Assembly (NCBI GenBank): GCA_037833965.1
Contig: AP031353.1
Coordinates: 20,090,501-20,154,500 of the forward strand
DNA from: Marchantia polymorpha subsp. ruderalis
Lineage: Eukaryota > Streptophyta > Marchantiopsida > Marchantiales > Marchantiaceae
Direction of reading: 5' to 3'
Length of the DNA stretch: 64,000 bases
Part shown: positions 27,275 to 37,123 of the stretch, piece after piece
Layout of the letters: every line of letters begins with the position of its first letter
Numbering within the stretch: position 1 is the first letter of the stretch
Translations under genes and position numbers: made by a program
Notes under the pieces: model-generated
The model's input: only the letters and a program-made list of their open reading frames with translations
Databases searched by the model: none
What the model was told of the DNA's origin: nothing

Positions 27275-30200
27275 CTAGCTAGTGCCCAAAGCACTAGAAC
27301 GGTAACTAATAATATCTCTAATGTAACAACCTAAATCATAAGGCTCGAGTTGAAGCAGAGAAAAGAAATTCTCGACATCAACTTTATGCGCCACTCGAAT
27401 CTCTATATATCTAGTACAAGTAATAAACACATGCTCTTCATCCTCAACATTTCTCCCATCACATAGCCTACAAATCCGTTCACTCCTATCAATATTCAAC
27501 CAACGTCCTTCCTCAATTCTAAGCCTATGAGATCCTGTTCTATGCCTCGCAATAATATGACGTAAAGATGTAGCAATCTCTGCAACAAGGTACCCTTGCT
27601 CACAATAAATAAGCATAGGATTCACATGAAGTTGATAAAACTGCATTTTAGTGCCTCCTCTCCTCCAAATGATGTTGAGAAACTCCTCCTTAATACGCTC
27701 GCGAAGGGCCATAGGTTGCAGATCCCAATCCAAATCCGTCACATTCCACCTCAAAGACCAAGTCATCACATCTGCAAACCATCCCTTGGAACGTGTGGCA
27801 CGCAAAGCATGAAGAGGAAGTCGAGAAGCATCAAGAGATCTCACCCTTCTAATATAAGTGATGGTCAAGTAGAGAGCTTCAGCCTCAAGAGGTAGACAAC
27901 CGGTTTCCGCAAGAAGAATAGCATAAGGAGTTTGGTTCCTTACACCTAACTCTTCTTGTAAGAAGATCTTTTGCACCCTCTCCACACGCTCCCAACTTGT
28001 CTTCTTACTGCCAGGACCCCACACTTGTGTCCCATATAGAACCACCGGCAACACTAAACTCCTAAATAAAAATTTCCTAAGACTCCAAGATACTAGATGG
28101 GCTCTTCTACATCGATTTAACAATGAATATAGAGCTTTGTAACCAGCTTCTACTCTCTTTTGTACACAAAGTGCCCAACTATAATTCTGAGAAAAATCAA
28201 TGCCTAAATATTTGTAACTCTTCACTTGTTCCAATTCTAGTCCCTTGTAAAAGAAAGAGAACTTGGATCTAGTGCCCACAAGAATGATCTTTGATTTTTC
28301 CAGATTGACCTCCATCTGATTTCGAGTACAAAAGCTAGCCAAAGTATCAAGGTGTTTCTGTAAACTAATTGCATCACGTGCTAGTAATATGATATCATCT
28401 GCGTACAAAAGAGCTTTGATCACAAAGTCTCCAAGTTTGACTCCTTCACTCTCACAATCATCCAACCACCTTTCTATATCATCTATGAATATTCCGAATA
28501 GAGTAGGAGAGAGAGGACAACCTTGAATAACTCCAATGGTGCTCGAGATCTCTTGAGGCTGAGAGGCATCAATCTTAGCTCGAACTGAAGTGTATAAAGT
28601 GGCCACAGCTCTGAGTAGATTAGCCGGTACTCCAATGTCTTGTAGTCTTTCCCATAAAAGCTTTCGAGGAACAGTATCAAAAGCTTTCTTCAAATCGATG
28701 AAGGCACAAAATAAAGCTTTCCCATTTCCCTTGGATTTCTCCCATAAAACACGTAAGGCCAAAATATGGTCAATAGTGTTGTATGTAGGACGAAAACCGG
28801 CTTGGGCCTTTGCTCTCTTCTGAAAATCCTCTGTCCATGTGCTCAACTTCGATTCTACCAACTTCCCAAACAACTTGGCAAAAACACTACCAACCATGAT
28901 GGTGCGATAGTTTGTCACCACGTCCTTCCTTCCTGATTTATGAATAGGAACAATCTTCCGCATGGACCAAGTTGATGGAAAACCGTGAACCATAGCATCT
29001 TCCAAAAGCTTAGTGAGAACCGGTCCAATACAATCTCCTCCCCACTTGATAAGTTCAATGGACAAGCCATCTAAATCCTCACATTTGCCATTTGCTAATT
29101 TTCGGAGAATAGTCATCACCTCTCCTTCCGAAAATAATCCAGGTGTTGCTTCGCAATATGGCATAGATGTGGCTTCTGGAAAGAAATAGAGCTTTTCGGC
29201 AAAAGCTACCAAAGACTCGGAATCAAGAGAAGGTTTTGACGATGGTGTAGCTAATCGTCTCCAAAAGGACTTGGGATCCTTCATCAGGTCCTTTGTCAAG
29301 GATTCTTGCTTTCGTCTTAAGAAAGCTCGTTTCTTAGACTTCACCAAGTCTTTGTATATCCTTGTCAAAAGAAGCCGACTTTGAATATCCAAAGACCTAT
29401 CAACAGACCTTGCCCTTGCTAGCTTGCATTCGGAGTCAAACCATCCATTGCAAGGTAGCCCCTTAGCAATCCTAGTACTATGCCTCAAAAAGAACTTCGA
29501 TGCAGAAGTTTTGAGCAATTCTATGAGTTGTAAACTAGCGGTATGCGAATCTGGACTCCATATGGTGTGAGTCAAAAGATCTTGTAGATGTTCTGCATAA
29601 AGGTCTCTTTTACAAGGATCTAAGCGAAACTTGGGAGAAGGTAAAAGAGATTGGCAAGGTGAAGTAGAGATTGATTTTGACATTGAAAGTGTGAACAAAA
29701 GAGGTGCATGATCTGATTCAGGTTGAGGATCCAAAACATCAAAATTGGAGATCAGAGAGGTACTAACCAAGGAAGACAAGAGAAAATCTATTGTGCTAGC
29801 ACCGGTAGGGGAAAAACAAGTATTGGACTGAGAATTGGGAAAGCGAGAGGTTCCATTGAGAACCTTCAAGTTACAAGTGGCTCCAAATGTCAAAAAGTGC
29901 TCTGTCAAAGAGTTTGTGGAAGGATCAAAAGAGGTTCTAGACCACAAACTATCGTAAATTTCTTCAAAGATAGAAGAAGCCAAGGGATCACTAAATTGAG
30001 TAAATTGAGCACAACGTATACGAGCATTGAAATCTCCAGCAAGAAAGACATCCCCTTTACTTTGGAATCTAAGAACATCTTCAATAAGCCGATGGAATGG
30101 TTCACTTCGGTTGCAAAAGCGTGTTGAGTAGATACCCATGGACAATGGTGCAAAATAACAAATTGCCAAATAGCAATAAGATCCTCCAACCACCCCGAGA

Positions 30201-30481
30201 CGTAGCCAATGATACTGTCCACCAACATCTTGAGCTTCTAGATGTATGAGAGGTAGAAGATGAGACCTGATGAAAGTAGCAATACCTCCTTGACCCCTTC
30301 CCGCATGTTGTCTTCTCTGGTTCCATGTCGACCCCACCAAGGTAAACCCTTCCAACTCAGCAATAGTATTGCTTTCATGTTCCCAAGTCTCCACAATGTT
30401 GATGACGTCAGCCATCTTCCAAATCGGAGCAGCACTCACATACTTTGTTGTTGAAAGTCCTCGGATATTCCACACCAACAC
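27275..30481 (-). CDS. Family C ORF2: endonuclease, reverse transcriptase, zinc finger, complete
   Basis: 1068 codons from the GTG at 30481, in the position where A and B have ATG nearby. The frame is open back to the ORF1 TAG (CAA TCC GAG AAG ATA AGG). The first ATG is codon 23, beyond WNIRG (N5), so starting there would remove part of the endonuclease active site. All motifs are present: VETWE, GDFNAR, ESDH, FIDLKKAFD, IQGCPLSPTLF, YADD, NQMEVNLEKSK, YKYLGIDFS and CX2CX9HX4C. Readthrough or non-AUG initiation is therefore implied. It differs from C4 ORF2 by only a handful of residues. Confidence 0.93.
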   Translation of the reverse strand: MLVWNIRGLSTTKYVSAAPIWKMADVINIVETWEHESNTIAELEGFTLVGSTWNQRRQHAGRGQGGIATFIRSHLLPLIHLEAQDVGGQYHWLRLGVVGGSYCYLAICYFAPLSMGIYSTRFCNRSEPFHRLIEDVLRFQSKGDVFLAGDFNARIRCAQFTQFSDPLASSIFEEIYDSLWSRTSFDPSTNSLTEHFLTFGATCNLKVLNGTSRFPNSQSNTCFSPTGASTIDFLLSSLVSTSLISNFDVLDPQPESDHAPLLFTLSMSKSISTSPCQSLLPSPKFRLDPCKRDLYAEHLQDLLTHTIWSPDSHTASLQLIELLKTSASKFFLRHSTRIAKGLPCNGWFDSECKLARARSVDRSLDIQSRLLLTRIYKDLVKSKKRAFLRRKQESLTKDLMKDPKSFWRRLATPSSKPSLDSESLVAFAEKLYFFPEATSMPYCEATPGLFSEGEVMTILRKLANGKCEDLDGLSIELIKWGGDCIGPVLTKLLEDAMVHGFPSTWSMRKIVPIHKSGRKDVVTNYRTIMVGSVFAKLFGKLVESKLSTWTEDFQKRAKAQAGFRPTYNTIDHILALRVLWEKSKGNGKALFCAFIDLKKAFDTVPRKLLWERLQDIGVPANLLRAVATLYTSVRAKIDASQPQEISSTIGVIQGCPLSPTLFGIFIDDIERWLDDCESEGVKLGDFVIKALLYADDIILLARDAISLQKHLDTLASFCTRNQMEVNLEKSKIILVGTRSKFSFFYKGLELEQVKSYKYLGIDFSQNYSWALCVQKRVEAGYKALYSLLNRCRRAHLVSWSLRKFLFRSLVLPVVLYGTQVWGPGSKKTSWERVERVQKIFLQEELGVRNQTPYAILLAETGCLPLEAEALYLTITYIRRVRSLDASRLPLHALRATRSKGWFADVMTWSLRWNVTDLDWDLQPMALRERIKEEFLNIIWRRGGTKMQFYQLHVNPMLIYCEQGYLVAEIATSLRHIIARHRTGSHRLRIEEGRWLNIDRSERICRLCDGRNVEDEEHVFITCTRYIEIRVAHKVDVENFFSLLQLEPYDLGCYIRDIISYRSSALGTS

Positions 30482-30499
30482 CCTTATCTTCTCGGATTG

Positions 30500-31255
30500 C
30501 TATGTTGACGACACCTTCCTCCTCTGAGTAACGATTGCTCTCCCATCGTGTAAATAAGCAACAAAACCCGATTCTTGAGCCTCTTTTACCTTCGCAAGCT
30601 CCTTTCTCCTAACTTCCACTTGTAGAGGAGTCAGATCAGGATCCAACCATATTCTACGTCCCTTTAACATAGCCTTATTAGCCAAGGCAACATCACGTTG
30701 AGTTTGATTGACAAACTTCACTATAATACCACGAGGTTGAGCTCCCTTGTTTCCAATACGATAAGCTTGAGCCAATTCCGCATTGGAAACCTGAAGTGTT
30801 TCATCCAAAAACTTGGTGACAACACTCTTGACATCTTCATTCTCTATTTCAGGTAAACCTGAAATTCTCACATTCTTCCTACGTGCAAGCTGGTTGGACT
30901 TTTCAATCTCTTGTTCTTGACAAAAAGAGATTTGAGCAGCCTTTGTAGCTTCAGCGTAGGATTTGATCTTCAAATCTAAGCTTTCCACCACCTCATGCAA
31001 TCTAGGACTATCCGCACTTGTCATCTGAGAGCATACCTTCCCTTGGATGTCATCAACAGACTTAGATACATCCCACATCACACCCACACTATCCTTGAAC
31101 ACCTTCTCCACGTTCTTCTGTGATCCCTTCAACTCTCGAATTTGATTATGTGCGAGAGTTAAAGCAGCCTGTTGCATCTTGAATTCATGTCGAAGTTCCT
31201 TCAATTCTTCGAAAATTGTTTGCAGAAGTTGAATAATATCGTCTTGAGAAGCCAT
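30500..31255 (-). CDS. Family C ORF1 protein, complete (251 aa)
   Basis: Starts at ATG 31255 (MASQDDIIQLLQTIFEELK). The coiled coil covers residues ~5-95. An RRM-like domain starts at NVRISGLPEI, with RGIIVKF as RNP1-like strand. The C-terminal helix is DPDLTPLQVEVRRKELAKVK. It is six residues longer than A and B ORF1, with the extra length in the N-terminal half. It ends VSST-TAG, followed by CAA TCC in frame with ORF2. Role inferred as RNA-binding particle protein. Confidence 0.92.
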   Translation of the reverse strand: MASQDDIIQLLQTIFEELKELRHEFKMQQAALTLAHNQIRELKGSQKNVEKVFKDSVGVMWDVSKSVDDIQGKVCSQMTSADSPRLHEVVESLDLKIKSYAEATKAAQISFCQEQEIEKSNQLARRKNVRISGLPEIENEDVKSVVTKFLDETLQVSNAELAQAYRIGNKGAQPRGIIVKFVNQTQRDVALANKAMLKGRRIWLDPDLTPLQVEVRRKELAKVKEAQESGFVAYLHDGRAIVTQRRKVSST

Positions 31256-31408
31256 GTCGTATCAACTTCCGTATCAACCAAAACACTCTAAATTCTAGGT
31301 CGAAACACCAAAAAATATCGTAACTTCTCACTCAAGCGTCCATGCACCTTCAAACTTGATGAGCTTCTGCCGAATATCAATCCCCAAGTCCTCAAAAATT
31401 TTCAGCCT
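31256..31408 (-). repeat. C5 5' leader and partial type-2 monomer
   Basis: 30-bp leader plus about two thirds of one type-2 monomer. C5 is thus 5'-truncated within the promoter array and probably cannot drive its own transcription well. Confidence 0.8.
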
Positions 31409-31794
31409 CACGTAGGAAGAATGTGAGAATTTCAGGTTTACCTGAAATAGAGAATGAAGATGTCAAGAGTGTTGTCACCAAGTTTTTGGATGAAACACTT
31501 CAGGTTTCCAATGCGGAATTGGCTCAAGCTTATCGTATTGGAAACAAGGGAGCTCAACCTCGTGGTATTATAGTGAAGTTTGTCAATCAAACTCAACGTG
31601 ATGTTGCCTTGGCTAATAAGGCTATGTTAAAGGGACGTAGAATATGGTTGGATCCGGATCTGACTCCTCTACAAGTGGAAGTTAGGAGAAAGGAGCTTGC
31701 GAAGGTAAAAGAGGCTCAAGAATCGGGTTTTGTTGCTTATTTACACGATGGGAGAGCAATCGTTACTCAGAGGAGGAAGGTGTCGTCAACATAG
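31409..31794 (+). pseudogene. Family C ORF1 of C4, C-terminal part
   Basis: Continuation of 26793-27162 after C5: RRM-like domain (NVRISGLPEI) and C-terminal helix, ending TAG at 31792-31794. The fragment is open but lacks its own N-terminus. Confidence 0.9.
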
Positions 31795-31812
31795 CAATCC
31801 GAGAAGATAAGG

Positions 31813-34800
31813 GTGTTGGTGTGGAATATCCGAGGACTTTCAACAACAAAGTATGTGAGTGCTGCTCCGATTTGGAAGATGGCTGACGTCATCAACATTG
31901 TGGAGACTTGGGAACATGAAAGCAATACTATTGCTGAGTTGGAAGGGTTTACCTTGGTGGGGTCGACATGGAACCAGAGAAGACAACATGCGGGAAGGGG
32001 TCAAGGAGGTATTGCTACTTTCATCAGGTCTCATCTTCTACCTCTCATACATCTAGAAGCTCAAGATGTTGGTGGACAGTATCATTGGCTACGTCTCGGG
32101 GTGGTTGGAGGATCTTATTGCTATTTGGCAATTTGTTATTTTGCACCATTGTCCATGGGTATCTACTCAACACGCTTTTGCAACCGAAGTGAACCATTCC
32201 ATCGGCTTATTGAAGATGTTCTTAGATTCCAAAGTAAAGGGGATGTCTTTCTTGCTGGAGATTTCAATGCTCGTATACGTTGTGCTCAATTTACTCAATT
32301 TAGTGATCCCTTGGCTTCTTCTATCTTTCAAGAAATTTACGATAGTTTGTGGTCTAGAACCTCTTTTGATCCTTCCACAAACTCTTTGACAGAGCACTTT
32401 TTGACATTTGGAGCCACTTGTAACTTGAAGGTTCTCAATGGAACCTCTCGCTTTCCCAACTCTCAGTCCAATACTTGTTTTTCCCCTACCGGTGCTAGCA
32501 CAATAGATTTTCTCTTGTCTTCCTTGGTTAGTACCTCTCTGATCTCCAATTTTGATGTTTTGGATCCTCAACCTGAATCAGATCATGCACCTCTTTTGTT
32601 CACACTTTCAATGTCAAAATCAATCTCTACTTCACCTTGCCAATCTCTTTTAGCTTCTCCCAAGTTTCGCTTAGATCCTTGTAAAAGAGACCTTTATGCA
32701 GAACATCTACAAGATCTTTTGACTCACACCATATGGAGTCCAGATTCGCATACCGCTAGTTTACAGCTCATAGAATTGCTCAAAACTTCTGCATCGAAGT
32801 TCTTTTTGAGGCATAGTACTAGGATTGCTAAGGGGTTACCTTGCAATGGATGGTTTGACTCCGAATGCAAGCTAGCAAGGGCAAGGTCTGTTGATAGGTC
32901 TTTGGATATTCAAAGTCGGCTTCTTTTGACAAGGATATACAAAGACTTGGTGAAGTCTAAGAAACGAGCTTTCTTAAGAAGAAAGCAAGAATCCTTGACA
33001 AAGGACCTGATGAAGGATCCCAAGTCCTTTTGGAGACGATTAGCTACACCACCGTCAAAACCTTCTCTTGATTCCGAGTCTTTGGTAGCTTTTGCCGAAA
33101 AGCTCTATTTCTTTCCAGAAGCCACATCTATGCCATATTGCGAAGCAACACCTGGATTATTTTCGGAAGGAGAGGTGATGACTATTCTCCGAAAATTAGC
33201 AAATGGCAAATGTGAGGATTTAGATGGCTTGTCCATTGAACTTATCAAGTGGGGAGGAGATTGTATTGGACCGGTTCTCACTAAGCTTTTGGAAGATGCT
33301 ATGGTTCACGGTTTTCCATCAACTTGGTCCATGCGGAAGATTGTTCCTATTCATAAATCAGGAAGGAAGAACGTGGTGACAAACTATCGCACCATCATGG
33401 TTGGTAGTGTTTTTGCCAAGTTGTTTGGGAAGTTGGTAGAATCGAAGTTGAGCACATGGACAGAGGATTTTCAGAAGAGAGCAAAGGCCCAAGCCGGTTT
33501 TCGTCCTACATACAACACTATTGACCATATTTTGGCCTTACGTGTTTTATGGGAGAAATCCAAGGGCAATGGGAAAGCTTTATTTTGTGCCTTCATCGAT
33601 TTGAAGAAAGCTTTTGATACTGTTCCTCGAAAGCTTTTATGGGAAAGACTACAAGACATTGGAGTACCGGCTAATCTACTCGGAGCTGTGGCCACTTTAT
33701 ACACTTCAGTTCGAGCTAAGATTGATGCCTCTCAGCCTCAAGAGATCTCGAGCACCATTGGAGTTATTCAAGGTTGTCCTCTCTCTCCTACTCTATTCGG
33801 AATATTCATAGATGATATAGAAAGGTGGTTGGATGATTGTGAGAGTGAAGGAGTCAAACTTGGAGACTTTGTGATCAAAGCTCTTTTGTATGCAGATGAT
33901 ATCATATTACTAGCACGTGATGCAATTAGTTTACAGAAACACCTTGATACTTTGGCTAGCTTTTGTACTCGAAATCAGATGGAGGTCAATCTGGAAAAAT
34001 CAAAGATCATTCTTGTGGGCACTAGATCCAAGTTCTCTTTCTTTTACAAGGGACTAGAATTGGAACAAGTGAAGAGTTACAAATATTTAGGCATTGATTT
34101 TTCTCAGAATTATAGTTGGGCACTTTGTGTACAAAAGAGAGTAGAAGCTGGTTACAAAGCTCTATATTCATTGTTAAATCGATGTAGAAGAGCCCATCTA
34201 GTATCTTGGAGTCTTAGGAAATTTTTATTTAGGAGTTTAGTGTTGCCGGTGGTTCTATATGGGACACAAGTGTGGGGTCCTGGCAGTAAGAAGACAAGTT
34301 GGGAGCGTGTGGAGAGGGTGCAAAAGATCTTCTTACAAGAAGAGTTAGGTGTAAGGAACCAAACTCCTTATGCTATTCTTCTTGCGGAAACCGGTTGTCT
34401 ACCTCTTGAGGCTGAAGCTCTCTACTTGACCATCACTTATATTAGAAGGGTGAGATCTCTTGATGCTTCTCGACTTCCTCTTCATGCTTTGCGTGCCACA
34501 CGTTCCAAGGGATGGTTTGCAGATGTGATGACTTGGTCTTTGAGGTGGAATGTGACGGAATTGGATTGGGATCTGCAACCTATGGCCCTTCGCGAGCGTA
34601 TTAAGGAGGAGTTTCTCAACATCATTTGGAGGAGAGGAGGCACTAAAATGCAGTTTTATCAACTTCATGTGAATCCTATGCTTATTTATTGTGAGCAAGG
34701 GTACCTTGTTGCAGAGATTGCTACATCTTTACGTCATATTATTGCGAGGCATAGAACAGGATCTCATAGGCTTGGAATTGAGGAAGGACGTTGGTTGAAT

Positions 34801-35019
34801 ATTGATAGGAGTGAACGGATTTGTAGGCTATGTGATGGGAGAAATGTTGAGGATGAAGAGCATGTGTTTATTACTTGTACTAGATATATAGAGATTCGAG
34901 TGGCGCATAAAGTTGATGTCGAGAATTTCTTTTCTCTGCTTCAACTCGAGCCTTATGATTTAGGTTGTTACATTAGAGATATTATTAGTTACCGTTCTAG
35001 TGCTTTGGGCACTAGCTAG
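31813..35019 (+). CDS. Family C ORF2 of C4, complete
   Basis: 1068 codons open from GTG 31813 to TAG 35017-35019; the frame is continuous with the ORF1 stop. Endonuclease, RT (FIDLKKAFD, YADD) and zinc finger are all present. Differences from C5 are few: QEIY for EEIY, TPPSK for TPSSK, GRKN for GRKD, and C4 keeps LLGAV and RLGIEEG where C5 has LLRAV and RLRIEEG. There is no ATG before the endonuclease motif. The 3' UTR that follows lacks a TATTG found in other copies. Confidence 0.92.
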   Translation: MLVWNIRGLSTTKYVSAAPIWKMADVINIVETWEHESNTIAELEGFTLVGSTWNQRRQHAGRGQGGIATFIRSHLLPLIHLEAQDVGGQYHWLRLGVVGGSYCYLAICYFAPLSMGIYSTRFCNRSEPFHRLIEDVLRFQSKGDVFLAGDFNARIRCAQFTQFSDPLASSIFQEIYDSLWSRTSFDPSTNSLTEHFLTFGATCNLKVLNGTSRFPNSQSNTCFSPTGASTIDFLLSSLVSTSLISNFDVLDPQPESDHAPLLFTLSMSKSISTSPCQSLLASPKFRLDPCKRDLYAEHLQDLLTHTIWSPDSHTASLQLIELLKTSASKFFLRHSTRIAKGLPCNGWFDSECKLARARSVDRSLDIQSRLLLTRIYKDLVKSKKRAFLRRKQESLTKDLMKDPKSFWRRLATPPSKPSLDSESLVAFAEKLYFFPEATSMPYCEATPGLFSEGEVMTILRKLANGKCEDLDGLSIELIKWGGDCIGPVLTKLLEDAMVHGFPSTWSMRKIVPIHKSGRKNVVTNYRTIMVGSVFAKLFGKLVESKLSTWTEDFQKRAKAQAGFRPTYNTIDHILALRVLWEKSKGNGKALFCAFIDLKKAFDTVPRKLLWERLQDIGVPANLLGAVATLYTSVRAKIDASQPQEISSTIGVIQGCPLSPTLFGIFIDDIERWLDDCESEGVKLGDFVIKALLYADDIILLARDAISLQKHLDTLASFCTRNQMEVNLEKSKIILVGTRSKFSFFYKGLELEQVKSYKYLGIDFSQNYSWALCVQKRVEAGYKALYSLLNRCRRAHLVSWSLRKFLFRSLVLPVVLYGTQVWGPGSKKTSWERVERVQKIFLQEELGVRNQTPYAILLAETGCLPLEAEALYLTITYIRRVRSLDASRLPLHALRATRSKGWFADVMTWSLRWNVTELDWDLQPMALRERIKEEFLNIIWRRGGTKMQFYQLHVNPMLIYCEQGYLVAEIATSLRHIIARHRTGSHRLGIEEGRWLNIDRSERICRLCDGRNVEDEEHVFITCTRYIEIRVAHKVDVENFFSLLQLEPYDLGCYIRDIISYRSSALGTS

Positions 35020-35130
35020 GGGGTTCTTTTGGTTCTCTCCTAGTTTGGAGTTGGATTGTTTGTGTTTTTTAGCCTTTTGACCCTTTGGGTCCCACGGGCT
35101 TGATCTATTTACCATTACCATTACCATTAC

Positions 35131-36270
35131 CACCAAGTCTTTGTATATCCTTGTCAAAAGAAGCCGACTTTGAATATCCAAAGACCTATCAACAGACCTT
35201 GCCCTTGCTAGCTTGCATTCGGAGTCAAACCATCCATTGCAAGGTAGCCCCTTAGCAATCCTAGTACTATGCCTCAAAAAGAACTTCGATGCAGAAGTTT
35301 TGAGCAATTCTATGAGCTGTAAACTAGCGGTATGCGAATCTGGACTCCATATGGTGTGAGTCAAAAGATCTTGTAGATGTTCTTCATAAAGGTCTCTTTT
35401 ACAAGGATCTAAGCGAAACTTGGGAGAAGCTAAAAGAGATTGGCAAGGTGAAGTAGAGATTGATTTTGACATTGAAAGTGTGAACAAAAGAGGTGCATGA
35501 TCTGATTCAGGTTGAGGATCCAAAACATCAAAATTGGAGATCAGAGAGGTACTAACCAAGGAAGACAAGAGAAAATCTATTGTGCTAGCACCGGTAGGGG
35601 AAAAACAAGTATTGGACTGAGAGTTGGGAAAGCGAGAGGTTCCATTGAGAACCTTCAAGTTACAAGTGGCTCCAAATGTCAAAAAGTGCTCTGTCAAAGA
35701 GTTTGTGGAAGGATCAAAAGAGGTTCTAGACCACAAGCTATCGTAAATTTCTTCAAACATAGAAGAAGCCAAGGGATCACTAAATTGAGTAAATTGAGCA
35801 CAACGTATACGAGCATTGAAATCTCCAGCCAGAAAGACATCCCCTTTACTTTGGAATCTAAGAACATCTTCAATAAGCCGATGGAATGGTTCACTTCGGT
35901 TGCAAAAGCGTGTTGAGTAGATACCCATGGACAATGGTGCAAAATAACAAATTGCCAAATAGCAATAAGATCCTCCAACCACCCCGAGACGTAGCCAATG
36001 ATACTGTCCACCAACATCTTGAGCTTCTAGATGTATGAGAGGTAGAAGATGAGACCTGATGAAAGTAGCAATACCTCCTTGACCCCTTCCCGCATGTTGT
36101 CTTCTCTGGTTCCATGTCGACCCCACCAAGGTAAACCCTTCCAACTCAGAAATAGTATTGCTTTCATGTTCCCAAGTCTCCACAATGTTGATGACGTCAG
36201 CCATCTTCCAAATCGGAGCAGCACTCACATACTTTGTTGTTGAAAGTCCTCGGATATTCCACACCAACAT
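35131..36270 (-). pseudogene. C3 ORF2, N-terminal part (endonuclease)
   Basis: Begins at 36270. This copy has ATG where other C copies have GTG (ATG TTG GTG TGG), the only C copy with an ATG upstream of WNIRG. It contains VETWE, GDFNAR, ESDH and the linker to YKDLV, where C4 was inserted. The downstream parts are at 22673-24343 and 17500-17963. Confidence 0.9.
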
Positions 36271-36288
36271 CCTTATCTTCTCGGATTG

Positions 36289-37123
36289 CTATGTTGACGA
36301 CACCCTCCTCCTCTGAGTAACGATTGCTCTCCCATCGTGTAAATAAGCAACAAAACCCGATTCTTGAGCCTCTTTTACCTTCGCAAGCTCCTTTCTCCTA
36401 ACTTCCACTTGTAGAGGAGTCAGATCAGGATCCAACCATATTCTACGTCCCTTTAACATAGCCTTATTAGCCAAGGCAACATCACGTTGAGTTTGATTGA
36501 CAAACTTCACTATAATACCACGAGGTTGAGCTCCCTTGTTTCCAATACGAAAAGCTTGAGCCAATTCCGCATTGGACACCTGAAGTGTTTCATCCAAAAA
36601 CTTGGTGACAACACTCTTGACATCTTCATTCTCTATTTCAGGTAAACCTGAAATTCTCACATTCTTCCTACGTGCAAGCTGGTTGGACTTTTCAATCTCT
36701 TGTTCTTGACAAAAAGAGATTTGAGCAGCCTTTGTAGCTTCAGCGTAGGATTTGATCTTCAAATCTAAGCTTTCGACCACCTCATGCAATCTAGGACTAT
36801 CCTTGTGTTTTTTAGCCTTTTGACCCTTTGGGTCCCACGGGCTTGATCTATTCACCATTCACCATTCACCATTCACCATCCGCACTTGTCATCTGAGAGC
36901 ATACCTTCCCTTGGATGTCATCCACAGATTTAGATACATCCCACATCACACCCACACTATCCTTGAACACCTTCTCCACGTTCTTCTGTGATCCCTTCAA
37001 CTCTCGAATTTGATTATGTGCGAGAGTTAAAGCAGCCTGTTGCATCTTGAATTCATGTCGAAGTTCCTTCAATTCTTCTAAAATTGTTTGCAGAAGTTGA
37101 AAAATATCGTCTTGAGAAGCCAT
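36289..37123 (-). pseudogene. C3 ORF1, interrupted by a micro-insertion
   Basis: ATG at 37123 (MASQDDIFQLLQTILEELK). The coiled coil is intact to SADS, then 75 bp of LINE tail plus a 4-bp duplication (36803-36881) breaks the frame. The RRM-like domain and C-terminal helix follow, to TAG at 36289-36291. Confidence 0.88.
36803..36877 (+). mobile_element. Micro-insertion of a LINE 3' end (75 bp) with ATTCACC tail
   Basis: Starts at TTGTGTTTTTTAGCC, contains the hairpin and ends in four ATTCACC units, a tail variant seen nowhere else here. It is flanked by ATCC (36799-36802 and 36878-36881). It is antisense to host ORF1. The start point is nearly the same as that of the insert at 54694-54760. 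Confidence 0.9.

Larger units (their letters stand above)
27163..31408 (-). mobile_element. LINE family C element C5, innermost, apparently intact ORFs
   Basis: Runs from its tail (27163, two to three ATTTACC units) to within the last type-2 monomer (31408), about 4.25 kb. It is inserted antisense into C4 ORF1 at CTTG/CACGTAGG with no target duplication. As the innermost element of the deepest nest (C2 > A2 > C3 > C4 > C5), it is the most recent insertion of that series. It lacks a full monomer array. Confidence 0.93.
24354..35131 (+). mobile_element. LINE family C element C4 with long 5' UTR, host of C5
   Basis: Own sequence: 24354-27162 and 31409-35131, about 6.5 kb: type-1 monomers, type-2 monomers, ORF1, ORF2, 3' UTR and a tail with ATTACC units. 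It is inserted antisense into C3 ORF2, where about five host bases (ACTTC) are lost. At its 5' end lies 10 bp of filler (24344-24353) that repeats the neighbouring CTCGTTTC. Both ORFs are open once C5 is removed. Confidence 0.92.

Noticed and set aside
29723-30127. Conserved antisense frames of 107 and 134 codons within ORF2 of every C copy
   Set aside because: They are shadows of the endonuclease coding region and recur only because the DNA is nearly identical. They have no start context or domain of their own.
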